DNA of 23,985 bases from positions 122,501-146,485 of the forward strand of contig MCFG01000144.1 in the NCBI GenBank assembly GCA_002104895.1. The letters are read 5' to 3'. The notes beneath the pieces are model-generated. The model was not told the origin of the DNA. It searched no databases and saw only the letters and a list, made by a program, of their open reading frames with translations. Position numbers and translations under genes: made by a program. The DNA is from Anaeromyces robustus (Eukaryota; Neocallimastigomycota; Neocallimastigomycetes; Neocallimastigales; Neocallimastigaceae). Below, one piece after another: positions 1 to 17,717 of this stretch (position 1 is its first letter; each line of letters begins with the position of its first letter).

Positions 1-1362
1 AATAAATTATTTAATTAATAATATAAATGATTATATTAATAATATATGATAATAACTAAATTTAATTAAAAATAAATTAATTATTATATATTATTTTATA
101 CATTTAAAATTTATTTTTTTACCCTCTTAAAAAAAAAACAATATTTTAAACGAAAAAGAAACAAATCATTAATACTTTATTATAGAATAAAAAAATATAT
201 AAAAACTATTATATATATGATATTGTTGTATTTCTTTTTCCTTTCTATCTATCTTTTTTATTATATAATAATTAAATATCATTTATAATAATTATATAAT
301 TAAAATAATTGAATTCTTAATTTATGAGATAACAATTGGATTTATCGAATATAATTTATTATTATAAAGAAATAAAGAAATATTGATATAATTAAAAAAT
401 TTAATAGTATTACATTATAATAATCCCAATTGTATATATAAATGCTGTATAATTAACTAATCATTGTTACATTATTTTATTTTATTTTATTTTTTTTTTT
501 TTTTTTTTTATTTTATTTTATTATATAGATTTTTTTTTATTAATATGAAAATATGGATGTTCATTTATATAAAAATTTTAATATAAATTTGGTAGTAAAA
601 TATATAATATATTATGTAATATAATAATAATATATGTATTTTAATTAATTTTATATTGTTCCAATTTAATTAATTTTTAATTAATTTTTAAAGTATTGAT
701 AAAACTTAAAAGTGGTTTTTCATATTAAAAAAATTATTTTTTCTTTTCTTCCTAAATAAACTACTTTTTTTTTTACTTAGCCAAAATTCTTTTAAAAGAA
801 ATAGTATTGGTATAAAATATATTATGAATATTTGTATATAAAAGTTTTTTTTAAATTATATTTAAATATTTGTATATAAATATAAAAAAAAATAATTTTA
901 CAAAAAGTTTTACATAAAAATCAATTGACACTAATAATAGTAATAATAATAATAATAATTTATACTGCAAAAATTATCTATGTGCATGTAATGTGTATTA
1001 TTTAATTAATAAAATATCAACATAATTAAAAATACTTTTAATAAAATTATTCTAATATATATTTTTCACTAGTACTATTCTAATATATATTAAACTCTCA
1101 GAAAAAAACTTTAAAAAATTATTGTATTAAAAGTTTGAAAATTATAATTAATCAGATATTAATAGTAAAAATTTAATAAAGTTTTGCATATATGCTAAAT
1201 ATCCCCAGTAATTTTATTTTCTTTTATGCATTATATTTCTTTTTTTTTTAAAAAAAAGAAAAAAAGAAATCAAAATCAGTTAAAAAAAGCTTTAATTTGT
1301 CATTTTATTTTATTTTATTTTATTTTATTTTATTTTATTTTATTTTATTTAAATGTCCTTAA
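1..1362. other. Gene-free AT-rich upstream region
   Basis: No credible coding region, RNA gene or mobile element is visible on either strand. The stretch is nearly pure A+T, with a T-rich tract near 474-520 and a (TTTTA)n pentanucleotide array at about 1303-1350 that ends about a dozen bases before the proposed start codon at 1363. It presumably holds the promoter and 5' UTR of the forward gene, but TATA-like strings occur everywhere and none can be singled out. Confidence 0.7.
1303..1350 (+). repeat. (TTTTA)n pentanucleotide microsatellite
   Basis: About nine to ten uninterrupted copies of a TTTTA-type unit lie just upstream of the proposed ATG of the forward gene, in its likely 5' UTR or core promoter. 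Such T-rich tracts are common in AT-rich fungal promoters; any effect here on nucleosome exclusion is inference. Confidence 0.85.
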
Positions 1363-5411
<4,049 letters not shown>

Positions 5412-6210
5412 AAAAATATATAAATAAGATATATATATAAATAGATATATATATCCAAAAATTTTAATTTTCTTTTTTTTTTTTTTTTTTTTTTTAATAA
5501 TCTATTAAAAATTTAAAGAAACAAAAAATAAAGAAAAAAGAAAAGAAAAACAATAAAATAAATATATACTTAATTTTAATTTTATTTTGTTTTATATTTT
5601 TATTTATTACTTATAAATTTTTTGTTTAATTATTCTTTTTTGTTTTTTGTTTTTTGTTTTTTGTTTTTTTTAGCTTACTTTAAATATAAAATTAATTAGA
5701 AATGATATAAAAAAAATAAATAAAAAATAAAAATAAAAAAAATTATAAAAAGAAATAATAAAACAAATAAATAATAAAATTGATATAATAATTAAATATA
5801 AAATGATTATATAAAATTTTGAAAAATATAATAAATTAAATGACTAAAATTAAAAAAAAAAAAATTAAATATGAATTTCACTAAATTTAAAAAAAAAAAA
5901 AAAATAGTAATAATAATAAATATATATACATTATGGATTTTTGCATTTATACAGATAAAACAAAATATCTTACATTTGTTTTGCTTTGCTTTTTTTTTTA
6001 AAAATTATCATGATAAAATATATATATTTTATCATTAATAATAAAAAAAAAAATATTAATATAATAAATTAATACTTTGATAATATTAAATATTATATTA
6101 AAACAATATTTATAATATATTATAAATAAAATATATCCATATTTTTAAATATTAATATCGATATTATTATTAAAAAAATATATCACTATATCAATAAATA
6201 AAGTAATATA

Positions 6211-6243
<33 letters not shown>

Positions 6244-6435
6244 TTTTTTTTGTAAGCTTTATAATAAATTCATTTCTATAATTGGTCTTGGTAAAAAATT
6301 TTAATAAATATATTTTTTTAATTATTTTTCTGGTAATTTAATGAAAACTAAATAAAATGCCTATTATATATATATATTATATTAAAAAAAAAAAATTTTT
6401 TTTTTTGAATAAAATGATTATTAATAAATATTATA
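5412..6435. other. Convergent 3' intergenic region
   Basis: About 1 kb between the stop codons of two converging genes. It holds homopolymer T and A tracts (for example near 5470-5495 and 6220-6251), a short (GTTTTTT)n repeat around 5639-5670 and many AATAAA-like strings on both strands. It presumably carries both polyadenylation sites, but no single one can be picked out. No gene, RNA or mobile element is seen. Confidence 0.65.
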
Positions 6436-9400
6436 TTATATAAATTTTAAATAATAATAATTCTAAAAAATAAATAAAATATAATAAAATATAATAAAAT
6501 AAAATAAAATAAAATAAAAAACTTACATTAACTATTGGTGCAACTCTACGAATATTATTATATTCAATGGATTTATTATAATTTTTAAAGAAATAATTTT
6601 CAATTTCTTTTTCTTTTTCATATTCTTCATAAACTTTTTTAAGTTTATCTTTCATACTCATTTGATCTGTTACCTTACTACCACATTCATAACCTTCAGG
6701 AGTAACAATAAAGAATTCACGTAATTTTAATTCTTCTGAAGATATATTACGTGATATATCTTCATAAAGTAAAACAGATAATGGAATATATTCACTCTTT
6801 AAATATTTTGTCTTATTTTTATTCTTATTTTTATTTTTATTTTTATTCATTACTTTTTCCTTTTCCTTTTCCTTTTCCTTTTCTTTTAACATTTTTCTTC
6901 TTAATATTTCTTTTTCTCTTGCTCTTTTCTTTTCTTCTTTTTCTTCTTCTATATCTTCACCTTCTTCTGCTTCAGAACAAGAATGTTCTTGTTTAATTTC
7001 ACCTTCTTCTAAATCATAATCAGAATCATTAATATCAAATTCAGAATCTGATTCTAATTCTGATTCAAATTCTTCATCTTCATTATCTTCATCATCACCT
7101 TCATAAATATTATTATCTTCATCAATTAATTCACCTACTCTAATATCTTTAGCTCCTACAATAAATAAACCACCATTTTTTAATTTATTAACAGCTTCTT
7201 TAGCTTGTTGTATTATAAAATGACGATATTCATTAATCCAATCAATACATGAACGTTTAAAAATATAAGTGGAAGGTATATCTAAATGTGGAATAAAAAT
7301 TAAAAATAATTTCTTTTGATCAAAATCAAAATTCTTTTCTTCTGGAGTATTAAAAATCTTTTGGAAATAAATATAATTATTACTATTACTATTATTATTT
7401 TTATTAAGTTCCATAAGTAAACCTAAATTAACTAAACATTCATTATTCTTTTGAATACGTTTTTGTCTTTCTAATTCATAATTAGATATATTATTAGTAA
7501 AATCATCATTACTATTATTAATACCAACACCAAATTCATCTTCACCACCTGCAATACGATTTTCATCATCAAAATATTCTTCATTTTCTTCAATATCATT
7601 AACACAACTTGGATGAGTGAAACAAAAATCTTGAAGATTTTCTTGATAATCAAAAAGATCAATTTCTTCCCAATATTCATTATCTCTACCAAATCTTTCT
7701 AAAACACGAGAAAAAGTTAATTCTTGTAATCCATAAGAACGAGATATAGATAAATTCCATACAGTACCAATAGCTACAGATCTTCTTTCTGATAGATAAT
7801 TTGGAATTAAACGAATACTTTTATTATATGGAATATCAATTTCTTTTTCCAATGGTTTTAAAGTAAATGGTTTTTCTTTTGAATTTTGGAAATCTTCAAC
7901 TTTTCTTAAAATAATAATAAATTCATGAGTAAACATTAAGAAATCATGTTGAGTACAAAGGAAAAGACCTAATGGAGAAGCTTGACAATATCTTTGACGT
8001 TTTAAAATAAGTTCTTCAATAATAAAACCTTCATCAATATAATTTCTAATAAGTTGATAAGATACTGGTTGATAATAACGACCACGACGATTATCACCAA
8101 TACCAAGAATACAACGACAATTTGGTTTTAAAAGTCTCCAGGTTTCTTTGACTACTTTTTTCATTTCATAATAAAAATCATCTAAATCTGGGTATCTTGA
8201 TAAATCACCTTCAATATGTGTACTGTAAGCAACACAATCTTTATAAGGTGGATGAGAAAGAATTAAATCATATGAATTATCAATAAAAAGTGGACCTTTC
8301 AAATTACGTGAATCACCTTGAATTAAAATTGGTCGATGTTCAGCACTTGGACGATCTTCTTCATCAAATGTATCTGGAACAGCAAATGAAAGATTACGTT
8401 GACTTAATTGTATACTTGTAGGATTAATATCTATACCACAAGATTTACGTTGTAAAAGGAAACATTCAATAACATCTGTACCACGACCTAAGAAATTTGA
8501 AAGAACTTTATCATTACGATTAGAATATCTCATTAAACCCATACGTACAATTTGAGGTAACCAAGTTCCATGATAATCTGTACCTGAATGAGTAGCCCAA
8601 CGTGGAGCTCTAGATATAATATCATAATAAGAATAATCAAAAAATAATGAATAAATTTGATCATCCGTAGGACCATAAGTTTTTAAATATTTAACCTTTT
8701 GTTGTTCTCCTTCTGTTTGAATTTTTGCATAAAGATCACGAGTAAGATAATATTGATAAGCATAATCTTCTACAGCAGCTGCATAACGACCAACATTTGA
8801 TGAAGTATTATATTCTACTACATTAACAGTTTCACCATTAGAATTTTGATCACCATTAATAAATTGAGTGGGTGCCTTAGTAAAACATGCTTCACACATA
8901 ATAAGACCATTATAACCATAACGTCCTGAAGATTCTGAAGTAATTTCTGCATTACAATAAATACAACGATTTGTTGTAGATTTATCACCATCTAATTTCT
9001 TTTTACGTTTCATTTCACAATGTTGATAATACTTTCTTTTATTTTCATAATATTCAATTTCTTCTTCTTGCTTTTCTTGTAAATTATTGATTTTATCTTG
9101 ATAATAAATTAATTTAAATTGTTCCTTTGGGTGATCATGATCTGATGGGAAAGCATGTTCATAACATTCAATACAAAGATCAAATGTTGAGAAATAATTA
9201 TCATTATTACATTTTTTACATGTATACCAATGTTCTTCTTTTAATTCTATACCACATACATCACAACTATATTTTTCTTCCCAACTATCTAATTCTTCAT
9301 TAAGACGTTCATGATAAGGACACCAAAAAATCATACCTTCTTCAAAATAGGTTTTTTGTTTACGAGTACAACTTAAATGATAAGTTTTATGACAACCTGG

Positions 9401-11182
9401 ATCAAAACATTTAATGGTAGCACCACGATGTTTACATTCAGCACATTTAGTTTTTCTAGCTTCTACTAAAGCAGAACTAACATTAAACCAATGACCTTCT
9501 ACAGTTTTATAAACACCAGGTGAATAAGACGCACAATTAACATGAGCCCAAAATAATTGATTAAGTTTAGAATCTCCTGGACGGAAAGGATAATTACTAA
9601 TAAATGCTTCACCACTAGTATATTCACCTTCATCACAAAAGGCACACTTTTTAGGAAGTGCTTTTTGTTTATTTACATTATTTAATATATCTTTATGATT
9701 TGCTTCTAAACGTTTATAATAATTCATATCTAATTCTTCTTTATGATGACCTTTTTCTAATAATTCTTTATCATGAATTTCTGTATTAAGATTTTGACAT
9801 GCAAAAGATAAACGAGGATGAATATGAGATGGGAAATTACATTGAATACACGTAAGACAAAGATCATAACTAGTTTCTTCTTCTTTATTATGAACATGAA
9901 GATGATTATTATTATTATTAGTAGTAGTACTAGTAGTACTAGTAGTAGAAATTGCTGTTGAAGTATTAGTATTAGTATTAGTATTGGTATTAGTATCAGT
10001 ATTAGAAGTAGTAGTGTTTTCAATTGTTGGATTATTATTTTCATCATCATTAGTTTTTTCACAATAAGTACAATAATAACGAACATCTTTAATTCTTTTA
10101 TTACAACTTTTACAATAATAAAGAGGACCATTAAGAAGATTTGGATCTTCAAATTCTTTAATAGATTCTCCCATAGTTTTTACACTTGGTTCCCATAATT
10201 TTATAACTTGATTTGGGAATGAAAAACCACATATAACTCTTTTCTCATTATTAAAATTTTCAGCAATATATGAAAAGTTATCATAACAATCTTCACGAAT
10301 AACATCACTATCACGTAAACACCATTCACGACTAAGTTTAAGACGACCTTGAGCATCACAATAAACTTGTTTAATATAAAGTTGATCATTATTAGTATAA
10401 ATAGTATTACATGGAATCCATTCTTCAAATGATAATTTATGTTTTGCATAATTTGCCTTCTTTTTACAAATAGATAAACTAGTACCAATTTTTATTTTAT
10501 TTTCTTTTCTTCTAACAGCTAAACGAGTTTGATATTCTTCAGGTGCCTCTTCTTTAGTAACTGATCGTTTTGCATAAGCAGATAAAAATGAAGTCATCGT
10601 TGTTATATCATTTCTTTTCATGTTATTATCATTAACATTTTCATTTTCATTTTCATTATCATTTTCATTATCATTTTCATTATCATTTTCATCTTCATTT
10701 TCATTTTCATTTTCATTTTCATTTTCATTTTCATTTTTATTTTTATTACCATTATCATTATCATTTTCATTATCATTTTCATTATCATTTTCATTATCAT
10801 TATCATTATCATTATCATTATCATCTACATCATTATTCTCATTTTTATTTGCATTTTCATTGTTATTTGCATTTTTATTCATAGCCTCAGCATCAGTATT
10901 ATCAAACGCAACTTCTTCAACTTTCATTTCTTCATCCTCTGTAGTATTCTCCTCATCTTTTAATGTAGCATCTTCAGATATTTCATCCTCTTCTTTTGTA
11001 CCCTTTTTCTCTCTATTGATATTTTCTTCATTTTCTTCTTCATCTCCTTTCAATGTATCATCTTCATAATTATCTTCATTCTTAATAGAACTATCAAGAT
11101 TATTTTTATCTAATTCATTTTTCACTTTATCAATTTTTTCTGAACTCGAAGAAACTGAATCATTTTCATTTTCATTATTATG

Positions 11183-11234
<52 letters not shown>

Positions 11235-13960
11235 GTATTATTAGTATTATTAGTATTATTATTATTATTATTATGATTATGATTATTATTATTATCATTA
11301 TAATCATCATTATCCTTTGATAAAAGATAATATTTATATACAACAGAACCTTCAGTATCAGTATCTACATCCATATCCATTTCAGTATTCGTATTCATAT
11401 TTGTATTCATATTTGTATTTATATTATTTGTACTTATATTTGTATTAGTTTCTTTTTTAATAAAAGTATTCATTTTCTTGGATTTAATTATATTGATACC
11501 TATTTCCGTTTCTGTTTCTGTTTCTGTTTCAATATCCATATCGGTTTCTGTATCTATTTCTTCATTCATTTTTATATTTATATCATCATCATCATCAACA
11601 TCTATATCCATATCGGATTCTGATTCTGATTCCAATTCTGATTCTGATTCTGATTCTGAATTATTATTACTATTATTAATATACTTTTTACTTATTATAT
11701 CTTCATTATCTGATTCAAGATCCATATCAATAATAGATTCATCACTATCATCTTCTTTAATAACTTCAATTTTTGATTCTAAAGGTTTAGAAATTGATAT
11801 TGATTTATCATATTTTTCATTATTAGTAGAAGATAATGATGCATCCATTTTAGTATCAATATCAGAAATATTCTTTGATTCTTTAATAACTTTTTCTTTA
11901 TGATTGAAAATCTTTGGATCATAATCTAAAATATCAAATGCATTTTCAGATTCAAACATACCAAAACGAAAACGAATATTTCTATCTAAATCAGAATGTT
12001 CAATTTCATCTCTATATTTAGTGACTTTATCACCAGAATTAAGAAATCTTCCATAAGTACGTGCTTCATAAAATTGTTGAAATAAAAGATCATTTTTACG
12101 ATGACGATTAAATTCAATAATTCGATGTTCAAAAGGATCCTTTTTTACTTTATTTTTATTTTCATCCTTACACTCAATTTTATTTTTATCTTTATCTTCA
12201 ATTTTTTCTTTATTTTTATCTTCTTTTTTACCTTTTTCTTCAACTTTTTCTTTATTTTTATCTTCTTTTTTATCTTTTTCTTCAACTTTTTCTTTACTTT
12301 TATCTTCTTTTTTATCTTCATCTTTAACTTTTTCTTTATTCTTATCTTCTTTATTACTATTTTCTTCTTTATCTTCTTCTTTCTTATTATTATCATTATT
12401 ATTATCATTTTTATTATTATTTTTATCCTTATCATCAGAGAGAAAATTCTCAGAATATTTAACCAAATAATTTCTTTCAGTATATTCATAAATATCTGAT
12501 AAAATACTTATTTTTTCAGCTTGACTAAGAACATGACCATTAAATACAAAATCTTTAGATGTAATATCATTATCATTATCTTTTTCGTTTCCTTTTTCTT
12601 TTTCATTATTCTTTCCCTTTTTCATAACTTCATCTAAATTTTTCAATTTAAATTTATTAATCATATGATCAATAACCAAACTTTTAAAATTATTAGCTGA
12701 TATACCATCTTTATTAAATTCTATTTTTTCAAAAATTTCTGGATCACATTCAAATAAATTTTGATTATCTTTACTAACCCATTCATCCCAACTATCATCC
12801 CATTCAGGATAATGAATTAAAATACCTTCCATTTCTTTATCTGTTTCAGTATCAATAATAATATCTTCATCTAACATTTCTACCATATAATATACATTAT
12901 ATTCTTTATCAAACTTAAATATCTTTTTACCTTTTTCATATTGAACAGGTGGTAGATCTTTACCATATATTAATTTATTATATTTATCACGATCTTCATC
13001 TAATATTTCACAATATCTATATTTTTCATTTAATGATCTACGACCACGCTTTTTTTGATTTGTTTCATTATTTCTTTCTATATCTTCAATTTCATTCTTA
13101 TTTATTTTATCTTCTTTTCTTTTTTTCTTATCTTGTTTATCTTTCTTTTCCTTTTTAACCTTTTTATCTTTTTTATCATGTACCTCTAAAGATAGTTCAT
13201 CTTCATTTTTCTTTTTAGGCCTACCTCTTTTTCTTTTTCCTTGTTTAATTTTATTATCCAATTGTAATGATTCACCATGATCCATGTTTAGATCAATATT
13301 ATTAGATTTTTCTAATAATCGATGATAAAATTCATCATTAAATATTACATAATCTTCATTATATTCAAAATATTTTGAAGAATTTTTTAGCTTATTTTTT
13401 TTAGGTCTTCCCCTTGTTTTTCTATTAGGCAAATCAAATGAAGATTCTAAACGAAAATCATTATATATAAATTCCTTTTTCTTTATATCTGTTGAAGATT
13501 TTGACTTGAGATTTTGTTTTTGAACTCGAGTCTTAGTTGTAGAAGAATTTGAGTTTTCAATTTTTTTATTACGATAACGATTACTATTAATTGGTATCCA
13601 TTGTTGATTTTCACCATCAAGTAAATGATATTTTACATGTATTTCATTTGAAGTTATATCCATAATATAACCATCACGCCATGTATTTTCAGTGTCTAAT
13701 ACTTCAATTATAGTTCCTTTTTTCAAATTTTGATGATTATTATCTTTATTAATGACATTAGAATTTTTGTTATTATTCTCAGAAGAAATATATCCATCAG
13801 TATCTTTACTATTTTCTGCCATTTGCATTTCTGAATTACAATTTCCATTATAAAAATGATAAAAGACACCATTTCCATAGGTAGTATGTTCGATTTCATT
13901 AAAACTAATATTATTTAATTCATTATTATCATTATTATTATTATCATTATCATTATTATT

Positions 13961-14047
<87 letters not shown>

Positions 14048-14069
14048 ATTATTATCATCATCATCATCA

Positions 14070-14143
<74 letters not shown>

Positions 14144-14700
14144 TTTATTACATTTTTTTAATTTATAATTAAATCGACCAACTACTATATTTTTATCATT
14201 GATGTAACATAACCTTTTATATTTAAAGGAATATTTATTAATAGGTTTCACTTCTTCTTCATCACATAAAAATGAAATTTTATATTTATTACTATTTGTA
14301 CAATTTTGATCCAAATCTTTTGATTTATCTTGGTTCTTTTTTAATACATCAGTATTAACATCTTCTAAAATATTTTTATTGAAATAATCTGTCTTTTGTA
14401 AATTATTATTATTATTATTGTTGTTGTTGTTGTTGTTATTGTTATTGTTATTATTATTGTTGTTGTTGTTGTTATTCTTATTGTTATTATTGTCGTTATT
14501 GTTATTTAGTTCGTTTTTGTTGTTGTTATTGTTATTGTTATTGTTGTCATTGTCGTTATTGTTATTCAATTCATTGTTGTTATTATCATTGTTATTCAAT
14601 TCTTCTGATTGTTGTTCAATACTATATTATATATATTAAATAGTATATATAATTAAAAAAAATAATTATTTAATATAATATATAATTAAAATGATTTAAA

Positions 14701-14736
<36 letters not shown>

Positions 14737-14930
14737 AAATAAATGAGCAAAAAAAAAAGTACCTTAATGGAGAATTTGTAAAATCATGATTACTAGTAGA
14801 TGAAAATGGAGATGATATTGATGATTGAATAGGTGATATATAAGGTTCTTTATTACAATAGTTTTCATAAGGTAATGAATTTGAATATATTATACTATTA
14901 GGTTTTCCAATAAAATCATAAAGCATATTT

Positions 14931-14970
<40 letters not shown>

Positions 14971-17680
14971 TAATCTTGTCATTGAAATTATTTATCAAAT
15001 TATTTTTTAATGGTACTTCTTTTCCATTTTTACCATTAAAATTGATATTATAATTTAAATATGATTTTGGATAAGAATTAAATAATAATGATGAATATTT
15101 AGATTGACTATTAAATTTTTGATTATATTCTTCCCCATTATCATAAATATTTGCTTGGTAATTACTATTATTAATAGTAGTAACAGAAATGGTATTAGGT
15201 ATATTTTTATTTCTAATATTAATAGAATTAGTAGTTGTAGTTGTAGTTGTAGTTGTATTATTATGATCATTAAGGATGTTATTCTCCCTGTTATTAAAAC
15301 AAGTTACTCCACGATTGAAAAAATTTTGAGATGGCATAGATAATTCTTTAGAATTATTTAATAATTGATTACTATACAAATTAGAATTTTTAGAATTTTC
15401 TGATAATATTAAAGAATGAGAAGTGGGAGAAGTTATTGATTCTGATGTAAAATTATTAATGTTAGGCTTTGGAATAGATAATACTTCTGGTTGATAATTA
15501 GAAATGTTGTCTTTTACCAAAGTAAATTCTGATTTTTTTAATGAATTTACATCTGAATAATTATCGAAATTATACTTGGTATATGTACTATTAAGATATG
15601 AATTTTTATTTATATCATTAGTAGTATTAAATGTATTAATATAATTATCAATACTGATATTAGTTAAAGAATTTATATTTGATTTATTGGTATTGATATC
15701 AGTATTAATAATAGTATTAGAAATATTTTGGGTATTTAATTTATTATTAATATCCTTATTAATAATAACATTATTATTAGTAGAAAAATTAGTTTTAATA
15801 TTAGTATTATTCATGAGAGGAGTTCTACTATTAGTAGAATAATTAGTTTTAGATTTAGTATTATTCATGAGAGTAGTTCCACTATTAATAGAAGAATTAG
15901 TATTTTTATTAGTTTTATTCATGGTAGTAGTTCCACAATTAGTAGAATAATTTGTTTGAGTATGAGTAACTTTTTTATTATTATTATTAATACCATCATA
16001 ATAAGAAATATTATTATCATATTTTAAAGATGGATAATAATTAGAACAATATATCAAATTACGTTTTATTTTTTTCTTTTTATAATTTCTTTTTTTAGTA
16101 GTTTTAATTTCATCTTTTCCTTGTGGAATTGATGAAGACATGGCTTCTGGATTACTATAATAATTATCCATATTAAAATAAGATTGATAATATGATGGAA
16201 ATTCACCAAAATAGATTGACGGTGTATTATTTATATTTATATTGCCATTTTGATTAGAATCTATTTTTCTCTTACGACCTCGCTTTTTAGGAACTTTAAT
16301 ACCTTTATCATCAACTTGTTTTTTTGAAAAATCTTCAACCACTAATGATGATTTGTTAAAATTAATACTTTTATTATATTCCACTAACTCATTTACTTGA
16401 TTCAATAATGAAGCCATACTTGGTAAAATATTTACATATTTTTTTTTGGAAGGACCTTTTCCAACACTTTCATCAAAAGTAGATTTCTTATTTAATTCTG
16501 TATGACATACAGATTTAGAGTCAGCATTATCATCCTTATTCCTATTATCTTTAATTTCATTCATATTTAAACATTCTTCTGAGGATAATAAAGATGTTGA
16601 TTTAATATCTTGATTTTCTATAGAATCATTTTTCTTTATTGCTTTATTATTATTTAAAAATTCTGAATTTTTTTCAGGTAATGATAAAGATACAGATTTA
16701 ACATTTTGTTTTTCATTGATCAAATCATCCTTTTTCTCATTATTTTTAATTTCATTCTCATTTAAACATTCTTTTGAAGATAATATAGATGTTGATTTAA
16801 TATATTGATTTTCTATAGAATCATTTTTCTTTATTGCTTTATTATTATTAAAAAATTTTGAATCTTCTTTTTCAGGTAATGATAAAGATGTGGATTTAGC
16901 ATTTTGTTTTTCATTAATCAAATCATCCTTTTTCCCATTATCTTTAATTTCATTCTCATTTAAACATTCTTTTGAAGATAATATAGATGTTGATTTAATA
17001 TATTGATTTTCTATAGAATCATTTTTCTTTATTGCTTTATTATTATTAAAAAATTTTGAATCTTCTTTTTCAGGTAATGATAAAGATGTGGATTTAGCAT
17101 TTTGTTTTTCATTAATCAAATCATCCTTTTTCCCATTATCTTTAATTTCATTCTCATTTAAACATTCTTTTGAAGATAATATAGATGTTGATTTAATATA
17201 TTGATTTTCTATAGAATCATTTTTCTTTATTGCTTTATTATTATTTAAAAATTCTGAATCTTCTTTTTCAGGTAATGATAAAGATGTGGATTTAACATTT
17301 TGTTTTTCATTAATCAAATCTTCTTTTATAAGTTCACTATTTGATAAGGAAGTTGAGTTATTTACTGAAGATTGAACAATATTAAAGCTATTATGTTTAC
17401 GGCTATTTATTTCGGAATAATCAACTACTTGATTAACTCTCGAATTGCCTCCAGTAAAGATACCTTTACAATTTTGACATAAAACCGTATTATATAATTT
17501 TATAGATGATTTTAATGGAACTGATTTATTACAAGATTCACAAACAACTATTATTTTATATATTATAGAATATATATATATTAATAAATATCATATCAAA
17601 TAAAAAAAATAAATATATATATAACATAAAACAAAATAAAATATAATATAATAAAATATAAAAAAAATAAAAATAAAAAA

Positions 17681-17717
<37 letters not shown>

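Noticed and set aside
10620-11069. Plus-strand Ser/Phe-rich frame
   Set aside because: Antisense shadow of the Glu/Asn-rich coding repeats of the methyltransferase gene.
11478-12499. Plus-strand Ser/Ile- and Phe/Ile-rich frames (11478-11903, 12101-12499) and a reverse Lys/Ile-rich frame (12145-12489)
   Set aside because: Shadow frames over Ser/Asp/Glu and Lys/Glu repeats; composition is dictated by the real frame.
6431-14599. Reading the 2722-codon frame as a complete gene starting at 14599
   Set aside because: The codon there is TTG, not ATG. The frame stays open upstream to an acceptor at 14622 that joins in phase with the preceding exon.
14418-14639. Plus-strand poly-Leu frame
   Set aside because: Antisense of the AAC/AAT polyasparagine array.
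14696-17317. Reading the 873-codon frame as a separate gene
   Set aside because: It begins at TTG in the middle of an open frame that extends upstream through the GATA-like finger, and its poly-Phe end is translated intron.
16490-17320. CRISPR-like array (regular 198-base repeats)
   Set aside because: Repeats are contiguous, coding, and have no unique spacers; the genome is eukaryotic.
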